From: Phenylobacterium sp.
Lineage (GTDB): Bacteria; Pseudomonadota; Alphaproteobacteria; Caulobacterales; Caulobacteraceae
NCBI RefSeq assembly: GCF_025934275.1
Contig: NZ_JAICYI010000004.1
Location: forward strand, 21,136-85,135
Length of the DNA: 64,000 nt
Reading direction: 5' to 3'
Shown here: in pieces, positions 1 through 8,359 of the stretch
How positions within the stretch are numbered: the first letter of the stretch is position 1
Layout: each line of letters starts with the position of its first letter
Position numbers and translations under genes: made by a program
Notes under the pieces: model-generated
Database searches by the model: none
The model's input: the letters and a program-made list of their open reading frames with translations, nothing else
What the model was told of the DNA's origin: nothing

Positions 1-137
1 AGCAGGGCGTCGCGGCCGGCGCGGGCCTGCTCGATCATCGCCAGCTGGTGCGCGCGCGCGGTCCAGCCGCGCCCGTCGAACCACGCCTTGAACTTCGGCG
101 GCAGGAGGTCGGGAAGCTGCGCGCCCGCGTCGGCCAT
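1..137 (-). CDS. Ligase-associated DEXH-box helicase (Lhr-like), N-terminal fragment
   Basis: Only the first 45 codons are inside the window; the gene runs off the left edge. The ATG complement lies at 135-137. The peptide has the pattern LPPKFKAWFDGRGWTARAHQ followed by an ARAGRDALL stretch. This is the usual N-terminus of ligase-associated DNA-damage-response DEXH helicases, just before the Walker A motif. Such proteins are large superfamily 2 helicases that usually sit beside an ATP-dependent DNA ligase and a metallo-beta-lactamase-fold exonuclease in alphaproteobacteria. Those partners would lie outside the window. The call rests on a short N-terminal pattern recalled from family members, so the family is likely but not proven. 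Confidence 0.6.
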   Translation of the reverse strand, partial: MADAGAQLPDLLPPKFKAWFDGRGWTARAHQLAMIEQARAGRDAL

Positions 138-342
138 GCGGCCCCTATAGCATGTTCCCGTTACGTTTCATCGCTCATCGCAGCGGGCGCCGCGCGCAGC
201 TCGCGCCTGCCGGAGCTGGGCCTGATCGAAGGGCCCGGCCAGGAACGGCCAGCGCGCGGCCGATAGCGGGCGGCGCCAAGCTTCGCGTTTGCTTACAGCG
301 TCAATGAAAGCCAAGGTGCCTGCCGTCCGAAGGAGAGGGCGC

Positions 343-1491
343 ATGGACCCGAAGGCCGAATTCGACGTGATCGTCTATGGGGCGAGCGGCTACACGGGCC
401 GGCTCGTGGCCGAGCACCTGGCGAAGCGGTACGGCGTCGGCGGCGAGGTCAAATGGGCGATGGCGGGCCGCTCGGCCGGCAAGCTCGCGGCCGTGCGCGA
501 TGAGATCGGCGCGCCAAAGGATACGCCGCTGGTCGTCGCCGATGCGTCCGATGCGGCGTCGCTGGAGGTCATGGTGCGCCGGGCGAAGTCGGTGATCACC
601 ACGGTGGGCCCCTACCAGCTGTACGGCGACGCGCTGATCGCCGCCTGCGCGGCCGCCGGAACCGACTACCTCGATCTCACCGGCGAGCCGAACTGGATGC
701 ACAGGACCATCGCCGCCCACGACGCGACGGCGAAGACGACCGGCGCACGGCTGATCCACTCCGCGGGATTCGATTCCATTCCCTTCGAGCTCGGGGTGCT
801 GTTCTGCGAAGAGACCGCGAAGCAGCGGCTCGGCGGCTACGTCTCCCATGTGAAGGGCCGGGTCCGCGCCATCAAGGGCGGGCTCTCCGGCGGAACGGCG
901 GCGTCGGGTGCGGCGACCATGGCCGCGGCGCAGAAGGACCCCTCGGTGCTCGGCGTGCTGACCGACCCCTTCGCTCTGACGCCGGGGTTTCGCGGGCCCG
1001 ACCAGCCGCGGGGCGACAAGCCCCATCGCGACCCCGACCTCGACGCCGACGTGGGGCCGTTCATGATGGCGATGATCAACACCAAGAACGTCCATCGCTC
1101 GAACTTCCTGATGGGCCATCCGTGGGGCCGCGACTTCCAGTACGACGAGATGTCGATCGTGACGCCGGGCGCCCCCACCGAGTTCACGGCGCTCGGCGAA
1201 GGCGCCCCGAAGCCCGGCGAGGGTCCGAGTCGCGAAGAGCGGGAGAGCGGCTTCTTCGACATCCTCTTCGTGGGCGTCGCAGACGACGGCCGTCAGGTCC
1301 GCGTCTCGGTCAAGGGCGACAAGGACCCGGGCTACGGCTCGACCTCGAAGATGCTCGCCGAAGCCGCGCTCTGCCTGGTGAAGGACTGTCCCGAGACGCC
1401 AGGCGGCGTCTGGACGCCCGGCGCGGCGATGGGGATGAAACTGTTCGAGCGCCTTCGGAAGAACGCCGGGCTGACCTTCGCGATCGAATGA
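343..1491 (+). CDS. Saccharopine dehydrogenase-like NAD(P)-binding oxidoreductase (trans-acting enoyl reductase type)
   Basis: A 382-residue cytosolic protein with an N-terminal Rossmann fold: GASGYTG at residues 13-19 and the AGRSAGKL segment that follows the second strand in this family. The saccharopine dehydrogenase N-terminal domain family includes the mycobacterial trans-acting enoyl reductase and many uncharacterised reductases of about 390-420 residues; substrates are unknown here. The start at 343 is chosen because AAGGAGAGG lies just upstream and the Rossmann strand begins at residue 8. The longer TTG-initiated reading from 289 adds a basic tail unlike the family. It stands alone, and a strong hairpin at 1533-1566 follows the stop. 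Lysine biosynthesis should not be inferred from the family name. Confidence 0.8.
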   Translation: MDPKAEFDVIVYGASGYTGRLVAEHLAKRYGVGGEVKWAMAGRSAGKLAAVRDEIGAPKDTPLVVADASDAASLEVMVRRAKSVITTVGPYQLYGDALIAACAAAGTDYLDLTGEPNWMHRTIAAHDATAKTTGARLIHSAGFDSIPFELGVLFCEETAKQRLGGYVSHVKGRVRAIKGGLSGGTAASGAATMAAAQKDPSVLGVLTDPFALTPGFRGPDQPRGDKPHRDPDLDADVGPFMMAMINTKNVHRSNFLMGHPWGRDFQYDEMSIVTPGAPTEFTALGEGAPKPGEGPSREERESGFFDILFVGVADDGRQVRVSVKGDKDPGYGSTSKMLAEAALCLVKDCPETPGGVWTPGAAMGMKLFERLRKNAGLTFAIE

Positions 1492-1532
1492 GAGCTCCCG
1501 CGCCGCCAAGCGTCACCTTGCCGGAATCAGGA

Positions 1533-1566
1533 GCCGCGCGCCGACCTCGCGAGTCGGCTGCGCGGC
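1533..1566. terminator. Strong hairpin between convergent genes
   Basis: Left arm GCCGCGCGCCGAC (1533-1545), loop CTCGCGA, and right arm GTCGGCTGCGCGGC (1553-1566) pair over 13 bp with one bulged T. It lies 42 bases after the stop at 1491 and 45 bases before the stop of the opposing gene at 1611, so it could terminate both transcripts. There is no clear U-tract on either strand, so intrinsic termination is an inference from position and stem strength. Confidence 0.5.
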
Positions 1567-1610
1567 TGTAGGAATCCCCTCGAAACGCCGGTTATCAGAG
1601 GCTCGTCAGC

Positions 1611-1982
1611 TCAGCACGGATAGCGGTGACGCACGAGCACCCGGCGATGGATGTAGGGATCCCACACCCAACGCGCGGACTCGCACACCGCATAGCCGCC
1701 GTAGTAGTCGTCGTCGTAATAGGCGGGGCCGTAGTAGCCGCCGTAGTAGCCGCCGTAGTATGGCCGATCGGCTAGGGCCGCCCCGATCGCCAAGCCGGCG
1801 ACGCCACCCAACAGAGCCGCGCCGGCGAAGTCGCCGTGGCGATGGAAGTCGCCACGGAAGCCCCCGTGGTGGAATCCGCCGCCGTGGAATCCCCGGGCTT
1901 CGGCGGCGGTCGGCAGGGCGGCGGTTGCGACCGCGCCGCCGAAGGTGACGGCCGCCATGGCGGCGGCGAGGGTCTTGTTCAT
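1611..1982 (-). CDS. Small exported glycine-zipper, Gly/Tyr-rich protein
   Basis: A 123-residue protein with a cleavable signal peptide (MNKTLAAAMAAVTFGG then ATAALPTAAEARG). A Gly/His-rich stretch (GFHGGGFHHGGF) follows, then a hydrophobic glycine-zipper segment (AGAALLGGVAGLAIGAALA) and a Tyr/Gly/Asp-rich tail encoded by a tandem repeat. Two cysteines, one in VCESARWVWDPY and the last residue, could form a disulfide. Such proteins are common in Caulobacterales and Rhizobiales envelopes and have no assigned function. A second protein of the same architecture lies at 22089-22469. The upstream sequence CAATGGAGGTTCGAG supplies a GGAGG ribosome binding site. Confidence 0.75.
   Translation of the reverse strand: MNKTLAAAMAAVTFGGAVATAALPTAAEARGFHGGGFHHGGFRGDFHRHGDFAGAALLGGVAGLAIGAALADRPYYGGYYGGYYGPAYYDDDYYGGYAVCESARWVWDPYIHRRVLVRHRYPC
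1731..1760 (-). repeat. 12-nt tandem repeat encoding YGGY units
   Basis: GTAGTAGCCGCC occurs twice in full and once as a half unit on the + strand. On the minus strand it encodes the repeated YYGGYYGG part of the glycine-zipper protein at 1611-1982. It is likely to vary in copy number. Confidence 0.8.
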
Positions 1983-2183
1983 CTCGAACCTCCATTGCGG
2001 GCGGCCCGCCGCCGGGCGGCGGCCGCGTCAGTGTCAAGGGTTAACGCGCGGGACCTGAACCGGTGCTGAATGACCTTGTTACCCGCGGGTCGGCTGCACG
2101 GCCGTTGTGGAAGCTCGGCCGTTGGGTCTTTGATCCCGTCCCGGGGTCGGGGGGGGCAAGACGATCCTCGAGAGGGGCAAGGG

Positions 2184-2837
2184 ATGAAGGTATTCGCCGT
2201 CATTCTCGCGAGCGTGCTCGGCACGTTCATTGCCGCGGGCGCCCGCGCCGCCACCGCGCCTGAGCCCGCGGGCCACGACTTCGTCATCCGCGGCTTCCGC
2301 TTCCGCTCCGGCGAGAGCCTGCCGGTCGAGATCGCTGGGCGCAACCGGCTCTGGCGGCAGATGGTGATCGACGCCATCACCTCGGATCCGGCCTACCAGG
2401 GCGGCGAGTACAAGGCCGAGCCCTCGGAGGGGCTGAGGGACGCCGAGAATCTGCTGATCATCGCCGGCGCTTCGCCGCTCCCCATGCAGCTCCAGCTCCC
2501 CACCGGAGCGGCCGCGAAGGCCTGGTACCATACGGAGCTGCCTCGCCGGCTCAAGGGCCTCGACGCCAACGACCTCGTCTACGCCGTCGCATCGTCGCGC
2601 ACCTATGATCCGTCGAAGGCGCTGGAGAAGATTTCCGCACCGATCACCTGGGTGAACTCGGCCGACGACTTCATCAATCCGGCCGACCTCGGCATCGCGC
2701 CGCGGGAGGCCAAACGCCTGAAGAACGGCCGCTTCGTGCTGATCCCGACGAGCCCGGCGAGCCACGGCCACGGCTCGCACACGTGGGCGGTCCTCTGGAA
2801 GGACGAGCTCGCGGCGCTGCTCAAGCGATCCGAATGA
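2184..2837 (+). CDS. Exported MetX-like alpha/beta hydrolase with internal deletion of the nucleophile region
   Basis: 217 residues, against roughly 350-380 for this exported branch of the homoserine O-acetyltransferase-like family. A signal peptide (residues 1-22) and the first beta strand (FVIRGFRFRSGESLP) are present. At about residue 47 the protein jumps straight to VEIAGRNRLWRQMVIDAI, which in full-length relatives follows the nucleophile elbow. The missing block would hold the oxyanion loop and the catalytic serine. The Asp (SADDFINP, 161-162) and His (HGHGSHT, 194-199) regions remain. The start at 2184 is preferred for its signal peptide, with GAGAGGGGCAAGGG upstream. The frame is open, so this is either a recent in-frame deletion derivative or a non-catalytic paralogue; acyl transfer by it is unlikely. 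Confidence 0.65.
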   Translation: MKVFAVILASVLGTFIAAGARAATAPEPAGHDFVIRGFRFRSGESLPVEIAGRNRLWRQMVIDAITSDPAYQGGEYKAEPSEGLRDAENLLIIAGASPLPMQLQLPTGAAAKAWYHTELPRRLKGLDANDLVYAVASSRTYDPSKALEKISAPITWVNSADDFINPADLGIAPREAKRLKNGRFVLIPTSPASHGHGSHTWAVLWKDELAALLKRSE

Positions 2838-2873
2838 TCCGCTCGCCCCGGTGTTCGCGGCCGTGACCGGTGG

Positions 2874-3827
2874 CTACTTCAGCGCCCGCTCGAGAGCGTC
2901 GCGGCGCAGCCGGACATAGGCCTGGGCGGCCGCCGATTGCGGCGCCAGCGCCTCGAAGGCGTGGTAGGCGCCCGGGATCACGTGCAGCTCGGTCGGCACG
3001 CCCGCCGCCAGCAGCCGGCTCGCATAGTCGATGTCCTCCTGCAGGAAGAGGTCGAGCGAGCCCACCGCGATGAAGGCGGGCGGCAGCCCCGTAAGATCCT
3101 GCGTCCGTGCGGGCACCGCATAGGGATGATGGCCCCCGGAGCCGGGCTCCCTGCCGAGCAGCGCGGCCCAGCCGAAGCGGTTGGAGGCGTTGGTCCAGAT
3201 GAATTCGCCGACGTGCGGATTGCGCGGGCCCTCGGTAACGGTACGGTCGTCCAGCATCGGATAGATCAACATCTGCAGCCGGACCGGGACCTCGCCCCTG
3301 TCGCGCGCCATCAGCGCCAGGGCCGCGGCCAGCCCGCCGCCGGCGCTCTCGCCCCAGATGGCGATGCGGTTCGCATCCACCCCCAGCTCGGCCGCGTGAC
3401 CGTGCAGCCAGAGCAGGCCCGCGTAGCAGTCCTCCACCGGTCCGGGCGCAGGCGTCTCCGGGGCCAGCCGGTAGTCGACGCTCACCACCACGCAGGGCAG
3501 TTCGCCCGCCGCGTTCACGCAGGCCGGCGCGCCGGTCTCGGCGGAGCCCATCACATAGCCGCCGCCGTGGACGAACAGGATCGCCGGCATGGGCCCCTCG
3601 GCCCGCAGCGGCCGATAGACGATCAGGCCCACATCGGGGGCGCCGTTCAGACCGGACGCGGTGGCCGCCTGCACGCCGACGTCGTCGCGCCAGTAGGTCT
3701 CCTTCGGCGGGGCGAAGCTCTTCATCAGCTCGCGCGTCGCCGCCAGCGTGTCGGGGGACAGATCGATCGGCGGCAACACCTCCAGCGCGGCGGCAAGCTC
3801 GGGATCGACGAGGTGTCTCGTGCTCAT
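2874..3827 (-). CDS. Alpha/beta hydrolase, hormone-sensitive-lipase (HSL) family esterase
   Basis: 317 residues with no signal peptide. The HSL-family oxyanion motif HGGG is at residues 87-90 (HGGGYVMGSAE), followed by SVDYRLAPE. The nucleophile elbow GESAGGG has Ser161. The acid probably lies in GSLDLFLQED and the base in PGAYHAFE. Length and motif spacing match bacterial HSL esterases, which hydrolyse short to medium chain esters in the cytoplasm. It starts 14 bases downstream of the TPR gene stop on the same strand and may be cotranscribed with it. An AGGAAGGTTTTTCG ribosome binding site precedes the ATG. The substrate cannot be read from sequence. Confidence 0.88.
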   Translation of the reverse strand: MSTRHLVDPELAAALEVLPPIDLSPDTLAATRELMKSFAPPKETYWRDDVGVQAATASGLNGAPDVGLIVYRPLRAEGPMPAILFVHGGGYVMGSAETGAPACVNAAGELPCVVVSVDYRLAPETPAPGPVEDCYAGLLWLHGHAAELGVDANRIAIWGESAGGGLAAALALMARDRGEVPVRLQMLIYPMLDDRTVTEGPRNPHVGEFIWTNASNRFGWAALLGREPGSGGHHPYAVPARTQDLTGLPPAFIAVGSLDLFLQEDIDYASRLLAAGVPTELHVIPGAYHAFEALAPQSAAAQAYVRLRRDALERALK

Positions 3828-3840
3828 CGAAAAACCTTCC

Positions 3841-5469
3841 TCAGATCAGGGCCAGGGGCAGGGCGGCCGGATCGCCGCGATAGTCGCTCCGCGCGGCGTC
3901 CCGGTCGCGCCGCGCCCCGGCGGCTCGCCCGAGCTTCGCCTGCGCCTCGCCCAGAACCCTCAGCGCCAGGCCGTCCGCCGGCCAGCCCGCCAGGCTCTTC
4001 TCGGCCGCCGCCGCGGCTTCCGCGTCGCGCCCGGCGGCGAGCAGGGCGGCCGCCTGGCTGCGGCGCACCGGATACCACCACGGCGGCGGATCGAACGACT
4101 TGCCGAACGCCGTCTCCTGGACCGCCGCCGCCTGGGCGTAGCTGCTCGCCGCCAGGTCGGGACGGCCCTGCAGCATCTCGGCGCGTCCGCTCAGGACCCC
4201 CACGGCCACCGTGACATGCGGGAGGTTGGCTGCATCCGCGGGCGCGAGCTTCATCGCCTTGAGCGCGGCCGCCTCGGCGACGACGCCGGCCACGTCGCCC
4301 TTGGCGGCGAAGGCCTCGCCGCGCGCGTAGTGGCGGTAGATCGCCAGCAGCCCGTCCCTGGCCGCGCTCTCCGGGATCGCGAGCGCCTTGTCGGGGGCGA
4401 AGCGGCCATACGCCACGAAGCTGCGGCTCAGCGCGTAGGCGCGTCGGTTCACGCTCTCCGGGAAGGCCACCTTCGCGTCGTCGGCGAACCGGAGCGCCAG
4501 CGTCGCATCGCCCGCCATCAGGGCGCCCTCAGTCCCGAACGAGATGTTGTGCGGATAGTACATCGCCGCGCCGAGCGGACGGACGTAGCCCATCTCGCGG
4601 CCGAACTCCGCGTCCACGTCCAGGGCCTGGGCGTTGACCAGGGCCGCACGCTCGTAGCCGCCCACATGGATGAAGGTGTGGGCCCCCATGTGCACCAGAT
4701 GGCTCGCCCTGGGCGCGAGGCTCGCCAGCCGCTCGGCGTAGGGCAGCGCGAGCGCCGGTCGTCCGGCGAACTCGGTCGCATGGATGTAGTAGTGGATGGC
4801 CGCGGTGTCGTCGGGCCGGCGCTTGAGCACGCCCTCCAGGATCGCCATGGCCCGCGGCACGGTCGAGAAGTCGTCCGCGCGCGACGGGATCATGATGACG
4901 TGGGCGGTCACGTCGGCGACGGCGTCGTCGGTCGGCCAGCGGGCGGCGATCGCGTCCATCTCGCGGCGGAAGGCCGCCTCGCCCTGGCCCGCCGCGGGAC
5001 TGTAGCGGGTGACGAGGGCGGCGGTCAGCGCGCGGATCTTCGCGTCGTCGTTGGCGGCCAGCACCTGCGCCCGCTGCGCCACCTTGAGCGCCTCGGCGGT
5101 CTGGTCTGCGGAGATCGGATAGTTCAGCGTCGCGCCCAGCGACAGCGCCTCTCCCCAGGCGCACATCGCGCACTCGGGATCGAACGCCATCGCCTTCCGG
5201 AACGCCGCCTTGGCCTCGTCGTGGTAGAAGGCGTGGTAGAGGTTGAGGCCATAGTCGAACCAGCGCTGGGCCACCGGATTGGCCGTGCGGATGGCCCAGT
5301 GGTCGTTTCCGATCCCGTCCTCCAGCACCACATTGACGGGTCCTGCAGCGGGGGCGGTGTGCTCTGCTCCGCAGATGAAGCCCACCGCCTCGCGCGTGGC
5401 GTCCGCGCCCACCTTCGCCGGCGCCAGCGCCAGCGCCAGCGCCGCCAGGATCAAAGCCGCCGCCCTCAT
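3841..5469 (-). CDS. Exported TPR-repeat protein
   Basis: 542 residues with a signal peptide (MRAAALILAALALALAPAKVGA). A conserved head (WFDYGLNLYHAFYHDEA) and many degenerate tetratricopeptide repeats follow, for example EAKAAFRKAMAFDPECAMC near the N-terminus and several helical pairs rich in Ala and Leu. The HYYIHATE and HLVHMGAHTFIHVG segments are highly conserved in this uncharacterised family of periplasmic TPR proteins. The start at 5469 is fixed by GGAGGAGCGC directly upstream; the frame stays open for another 348 bases but without a convincing signal peptide. It is divergent from a PQQ/cytochrome c dehydrogenase across a 163-base spacer, which may hold both promoters. Role unknown; TPRs suggest protein interaction. 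Confidence 0.82.
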   Translation of the reverse strand: MRAAALILAALALALAPAKVGADATREAVGFICGAEHTAPAAGPVNVVLEDGIGNDHWAIRTANPVAQRWFDYGLNLYHAFYHDEAKAAFRKAMAFDPECAMCAWGEALSLGATLNYPISADQTAEALKVAQRAQVLAANDDAKIRALTAALVTRYSPAAGQGEAAFRREMDAIAARWPTDDAVADVTAHVIMIPSRADDFSTVPRAMAILEGVLKRRPDDTAAIHYYIHATEFAGRPALALPYAERLASLAPRASHLVHMGAHTFIHVGGYERAALVNAQALDVDAEFGREMGYVRPLGAAMYYPHNISFGTEGALMAGDATLALRFADDAKVAFPESVNRRAYALSRSFVAYGRFAPDKALAIPESAARDGLLAIYRHYARGEAFAAKGDVAGVVAEAAALKAMKLAPADAANLPHVTVAVGVLSGRAEMLQGRPDLAASSYAQAAAVQETAFGKSFDPPPWWYPVRRSQAAALLAAGRDAEAAAAAEKSLAGWPADGLALRVLGEAQAKLGRAAGARRDRDAARSDYRGDPAALPLALI

Positions 5470-5632
5470 CGCGCTCCTCCGCCCGTGCCGCCCAGCTTGG
5501 CACGCTCGCACGCGGGCCGCGAGCCTGACGCGACGGCGCCCGATTGCCCGCTTGCAATAACCTGTCCGCGGGCGAAATCTCGGCGCCAACCAGAGGCGCG
5601 ATGCTCCGCGCCAAAATGCTTCGGGGGGAATT

Positions 5633-7576
5633 GTGATCGTGTCCACGTCGCGTTTGGCTGTCTTCGCGGCGGCCGCGCTCGGCGCCGCGTCCATCGCCGC
5701 GCCGCTGGGTCTCGGCCGCGCGCAGGCGCAGGCCCAGGGGGCCTCGGGCCAATCGCCGGAAGCGGTCTTCAACGCCCGTTGCAAGGCCTGCCACGAGCCG
5801 CCCGTGGAGCGCGCCATCAGCCGCGAGGCGATGGCTCAGATGGCCCCCGAAGCGATCGCCTTCGCCCTCACCGACGGGCCGATGAAGCCGATGGCCCAGG
5901 GCCTTGCGCCCGAGGACGTCCGGGCGCTCGCGGTGTATCTGGCGGGCAAGCCGATGAGCGCGACGGGGCCGCGGACCGGGGGGCTTGGCGCCAGACTTGG
6001 ACAGGGTGGGCTGCGCCTCGAGCCGCCGCAGGGCGCCGCGCAACCGCCGGGCCCGGCCTGCAAGAGCGATCCGCCGATCCGGCCGGGTCCCGCCGACTGG
6101 GTGGGTTTCGGCCGCGACCCCGCCGCCGACCGTTTCCAGCCGCACACCGCGATCAACGCCGCCAACGTCGGCCGGCTCAAGCTGAAATGGTCATTCGCGA
6201 TCTCCGGCGGCCGCAATGGCCAGCCGAGCGTCGTGGGCGACCGCCTGTTCCTGACCACCGGGGCGGGCGACGCCTTCTCGCTCGACGCCGCCACCGGCTG
6301 CGTCCACTGGCAGACCTCCCTGGGCTCCGGCTCGCGGACCTCGCCGATGGTGGTCCGCGTGCCCGGCATGGGCGCGTCCGGCTGGGTGATGTTCGTGGGC
6401 GACTTCAACCGCAACGAGCTCGCCCTCGACGCCAAGACCGGCAAGATACTTTGGAAGACCGAGGTCCAGACCCATCCCATGGGCGTGCTGACCGGCGGCG
6501 CGGCCTTTCACGGCGGGACGGTCTATGTGCCGCTCTCCTCGGGCGAGGAGATCACCGCCACGACTGCGGCCTATTCCTGCTGCACCTTCTCCGGCGCGGT
6601 GGTGGCGATCGATGCGAGGACCGGCAAGATCAAGTGGCGCACCGCCGTACTGCCGAAGGCGGCGCCGACCCGCAAGAATCAGGCCGGCGCCCAGCTGTTC
6701 GGCCCTGCCGGCGCCGCCATCTGGTCGCAGCCCTCGGTCGATGTGAAACGCGGCCGTATCTACGTGGCGACCGGCGACTCCTACACCGAGGTCGCGGCCC
6801 CGGCCTCCGACTCGGTGGTCGCCTTCGACGCCGGCTCGGGCAAGATCGACTGGGTCGACCAGGTGACCAAGGCCGACAACTTCCTGATCGCCTGCGGCCG
6901 CCGGTTCCGCAGCATCAACTGCCCGCTGGGCGAGATCGGTCCCGATCACGACTTCGGCGCCTCCCCGATCATCGCCAGGCTTCCAGGCGGCCGCGATATC
7001 CTGCTGGCCGGCCAGAAGTCGGGCGCGGTCTACGGCATGGATCCGGCCAGCGGGAAGCTTCTCTGGACAACCAAGGTCGGCGCCGGCTCGCCGTTGGGCG
7101 GGGTCGAGTGGGGCATGGCCTATGACGGGCGCGCGCTCTACGTCGCGATCTCGGACCTCGCGGTACCGGCGGGCGTTGGCAAGCCGGGCCTCTACGCACT
7201 CGATCCGGCGACGGGCAAGGTCCTCTGGTCGGCGCCGGCGCCGAAGCTGCCCTGCGGGTTCAAGGCGCCGCGCTGCTCCAACGCCCATTCCGCGCCGCCG
7301 GCCGCCGCGCCTGGCCTGGTCTTCACCGGCTCTCATGACGGCTGGCTGCAGGCCTATGGGGCCAGGGATGGCCGCATGATCTGGAGCTACGACACCGGCA
7401 AGGGCGGCTTCTCCACCGTCAACGGGGTGCAGAATCAGCCGGGCGGCTCGATCGACGCCACCGGCCCGGTGATCGGCGACGGCGGGTTGTTCGTCATTTC
7501 GGGCTACAATGGAGCCACCGGCGCGTTCGGCAATCCGCTGAACGTGCTGCTGGCCTTCACGCTCGACGGCAAGTAG
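5633..7576 (+). CDS. Periplasmic cytochrome c-PQQ beta-propeller dehydrogenase (polyvinyl-alcohol-dehydrogenase type)
   Basis: 647 residues. There is a signal peptide ending near residue 33 (LGRAQAQAQ) and a short cytochrome c domain with heme motif CKACH at 50-54 and a candidate distal Met (GPMKPMAQG). A C-terminal eight-bladed propeller follows with repeated VxALDAxTGKxLW-type PQQ repeats, such as VAIDARTGKIKW, VYGMDPASGKLLW and YALDPATGKVLW. The order cytochrome c then PQQ and the length resemble polyvinyl alcohol dehydrogenases, which oxidise secondary alcohols and pass electrons to respiratory cytochromes. The real substrate is unknown. The start is GTG at 5633 after GGGGGAA. No pqq biosynthesis genes are visible in the window. 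An SDR gene follows after nine bases, suggesting cotranscription. Confidence 0.82.
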   Translation: MIVSTSRLAVFAAAALGAASIAAPLGLGRAQAQAQGASGQSPEAVFNARCKACHEPPVERAISREAMAQMAPEAIAFALTDGPMKPMAQGLAPEDVRALAVYLAGKPMSATGPRTGGLGARLGQGGLRLEPPQGAAQPPGPACKSDPPIRPGPADWVGFGRDPAADRFQPHTAINAANVGRLKLKWSFAISGGRNGQPSVVGDRLFLTTGAGDAFSLDAATGCVHWQTSLGSGSRTSPMVVRVPGMGASGWVMFVGDFNRNELALDAKTGKILWKTEVQTHPMGVLTGGAAFHGGTVYVPLSSGEEITATTAAYSCCTFSGAVVAIDARTGKIKWRTAVLPKAAPTRKNQAGAQLFGPAGAAIWSQPSVDVKRGRIYVATGDSYTEVAAPASDSVVAFDAGSGKIDWVDQVTKADNFLIACGRRFRSINCPLGEIGPDHDFGASPIIARLPGGRDILLAGQKSGAVYGMDPASGKLLWTTKVGAGSPLGGVEWGMAYDGRALYVAISDLAVPAGVGKPGLYALDPATGKVLWSAPAPKLPCGFKAPRCSNAHSAPPAAAPGLVFTGSHDGWLQAYGARDGRMIWSYDTGKGGFSTVNGVQNQPGGSIDATGPVIGDGGLFVISGYNGATGAFGNPLNVLLAFTLDGK

Positions 7577-7585
7577 GCGGGGCGC

Positions 7586-8308
7586 ATGGGTCTCGCCGGC
7601 CAGCGCGTTGTCGTCATCGGCGGAACCTCCGGCATCGGCTTCGCCGTGGCGGAGGGCGCGCTCGCCGAGGGGGCCTCCGTCGTGGTGGGCTCCAGCAATC
7701 CGCAGAATGTCGCGGCCGCTGAGGCGCGGCTGGCGGGCGCGCAAGGGTTCGCCGTCGACGTCACCGACGAGGCGGCGGTCGAGCGCGCGTTCGCGGAGAT
7801 CGGGGCGTTCGACCACCTCGCCTTCACCGCCGGCGACTGGGGGGGACCGCGGCGCGGCCTGCTCATGGACCTCGACCTGGAGGCCGGCCGTGCGATCTTC
7901 AACGTGCGCTTCTGGGGCGCTGCGGCGGTCGCCAAGCACGCCGCCAAGTCCATCGCGCCGACCGGCTCGATCACATTCACCGACGGCATGATCGCGCACC
8001 GGCCGACGAAGGGCTCGGCCCTTTCGACCGGCATGGCGGGGGCGGTGGAGCACCTGACGCGCGGCCTTGCCGCCGAGCTGGCCCCGATCCGCGTCAACTG
8101 CGTCTGTCCGGGCATGATCCGCACCGGCGTCTGGGAACAGATACCGGCCGACGTGCGCGAGGAGCGCATCAAGCAGATGACCGCGCGCCAGCCGCTGGCC
8201 CGCATCGGCGAGCCGCAGGAAGCGGCCGAGGCCTACCTCTACCTGATGCGCGGCGGCTACACGACAGGGCAGGTGCTGCGCGTCGACGGCGGCGGTTCGC
8301 TGGTCTGA
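7586..8308 (+). CDS. SDR-family protein lacking the YxxxK catalytic pair
   Basis: 240 residues with the classical SDR cofactor motif GGTSGIG (12-18) and the C-terminal VNCVCPGMIRTG and TGQVLRVDGG segments. The region that normally reads S-A-Y-x-x-x-K here reads SALSTGMAGAVEHLTRGLA, so Leu and Met occupy the Tyr and Lys positions. A subfamily of SDRs with this change is known and often annotated as oxidoreductase, but the standard catalytic mechanism cannot apply. The gene starts nine bases after the PQQ dehydrogenase stop, with GGCGGGGCGC as ribosome binding site, and is probably in the same transcript. Function unknown; it may bind NAD(P) without acting as a dehydrogenase. Confidence 0.8.
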   Translation: MGLAGQRVVVIGGTSGIGFAVAEGALAEGASVVVGSSNPQNVAAAEARLAGAQGFAVDVTDEAAVERAFAEIGAFDHLAFTAGDWGGPRRGLLMDLDLEAGRAIFNVRFWGAAAVAKHAAKSIAPTGSITFTDGMIAHRPTKGSALSTGMAGAVEHLTRGLAAELAPIRVNCVCPGMIRTGVWEQIPADVREERIKQMTARQPLARIGEPQEAAEAYLYLMRGGYTTGQVLRVDGGGSLV

Positions 8309-8359
8309 CGCCGCGTGAGCCCTAGGCGCCGCCCGAACGGCGGTGCAGCCTCATCGCCG

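Noticed and set aside
3748..7125. 1125-codon open frame on the + strand
   Set aside because: It runs antisense to the TPR gene and out of frame with the PQQ dehydrogenase; composition is Arg/Ala-rich with no domain. It reflects codon bias in GC-rich DNA.
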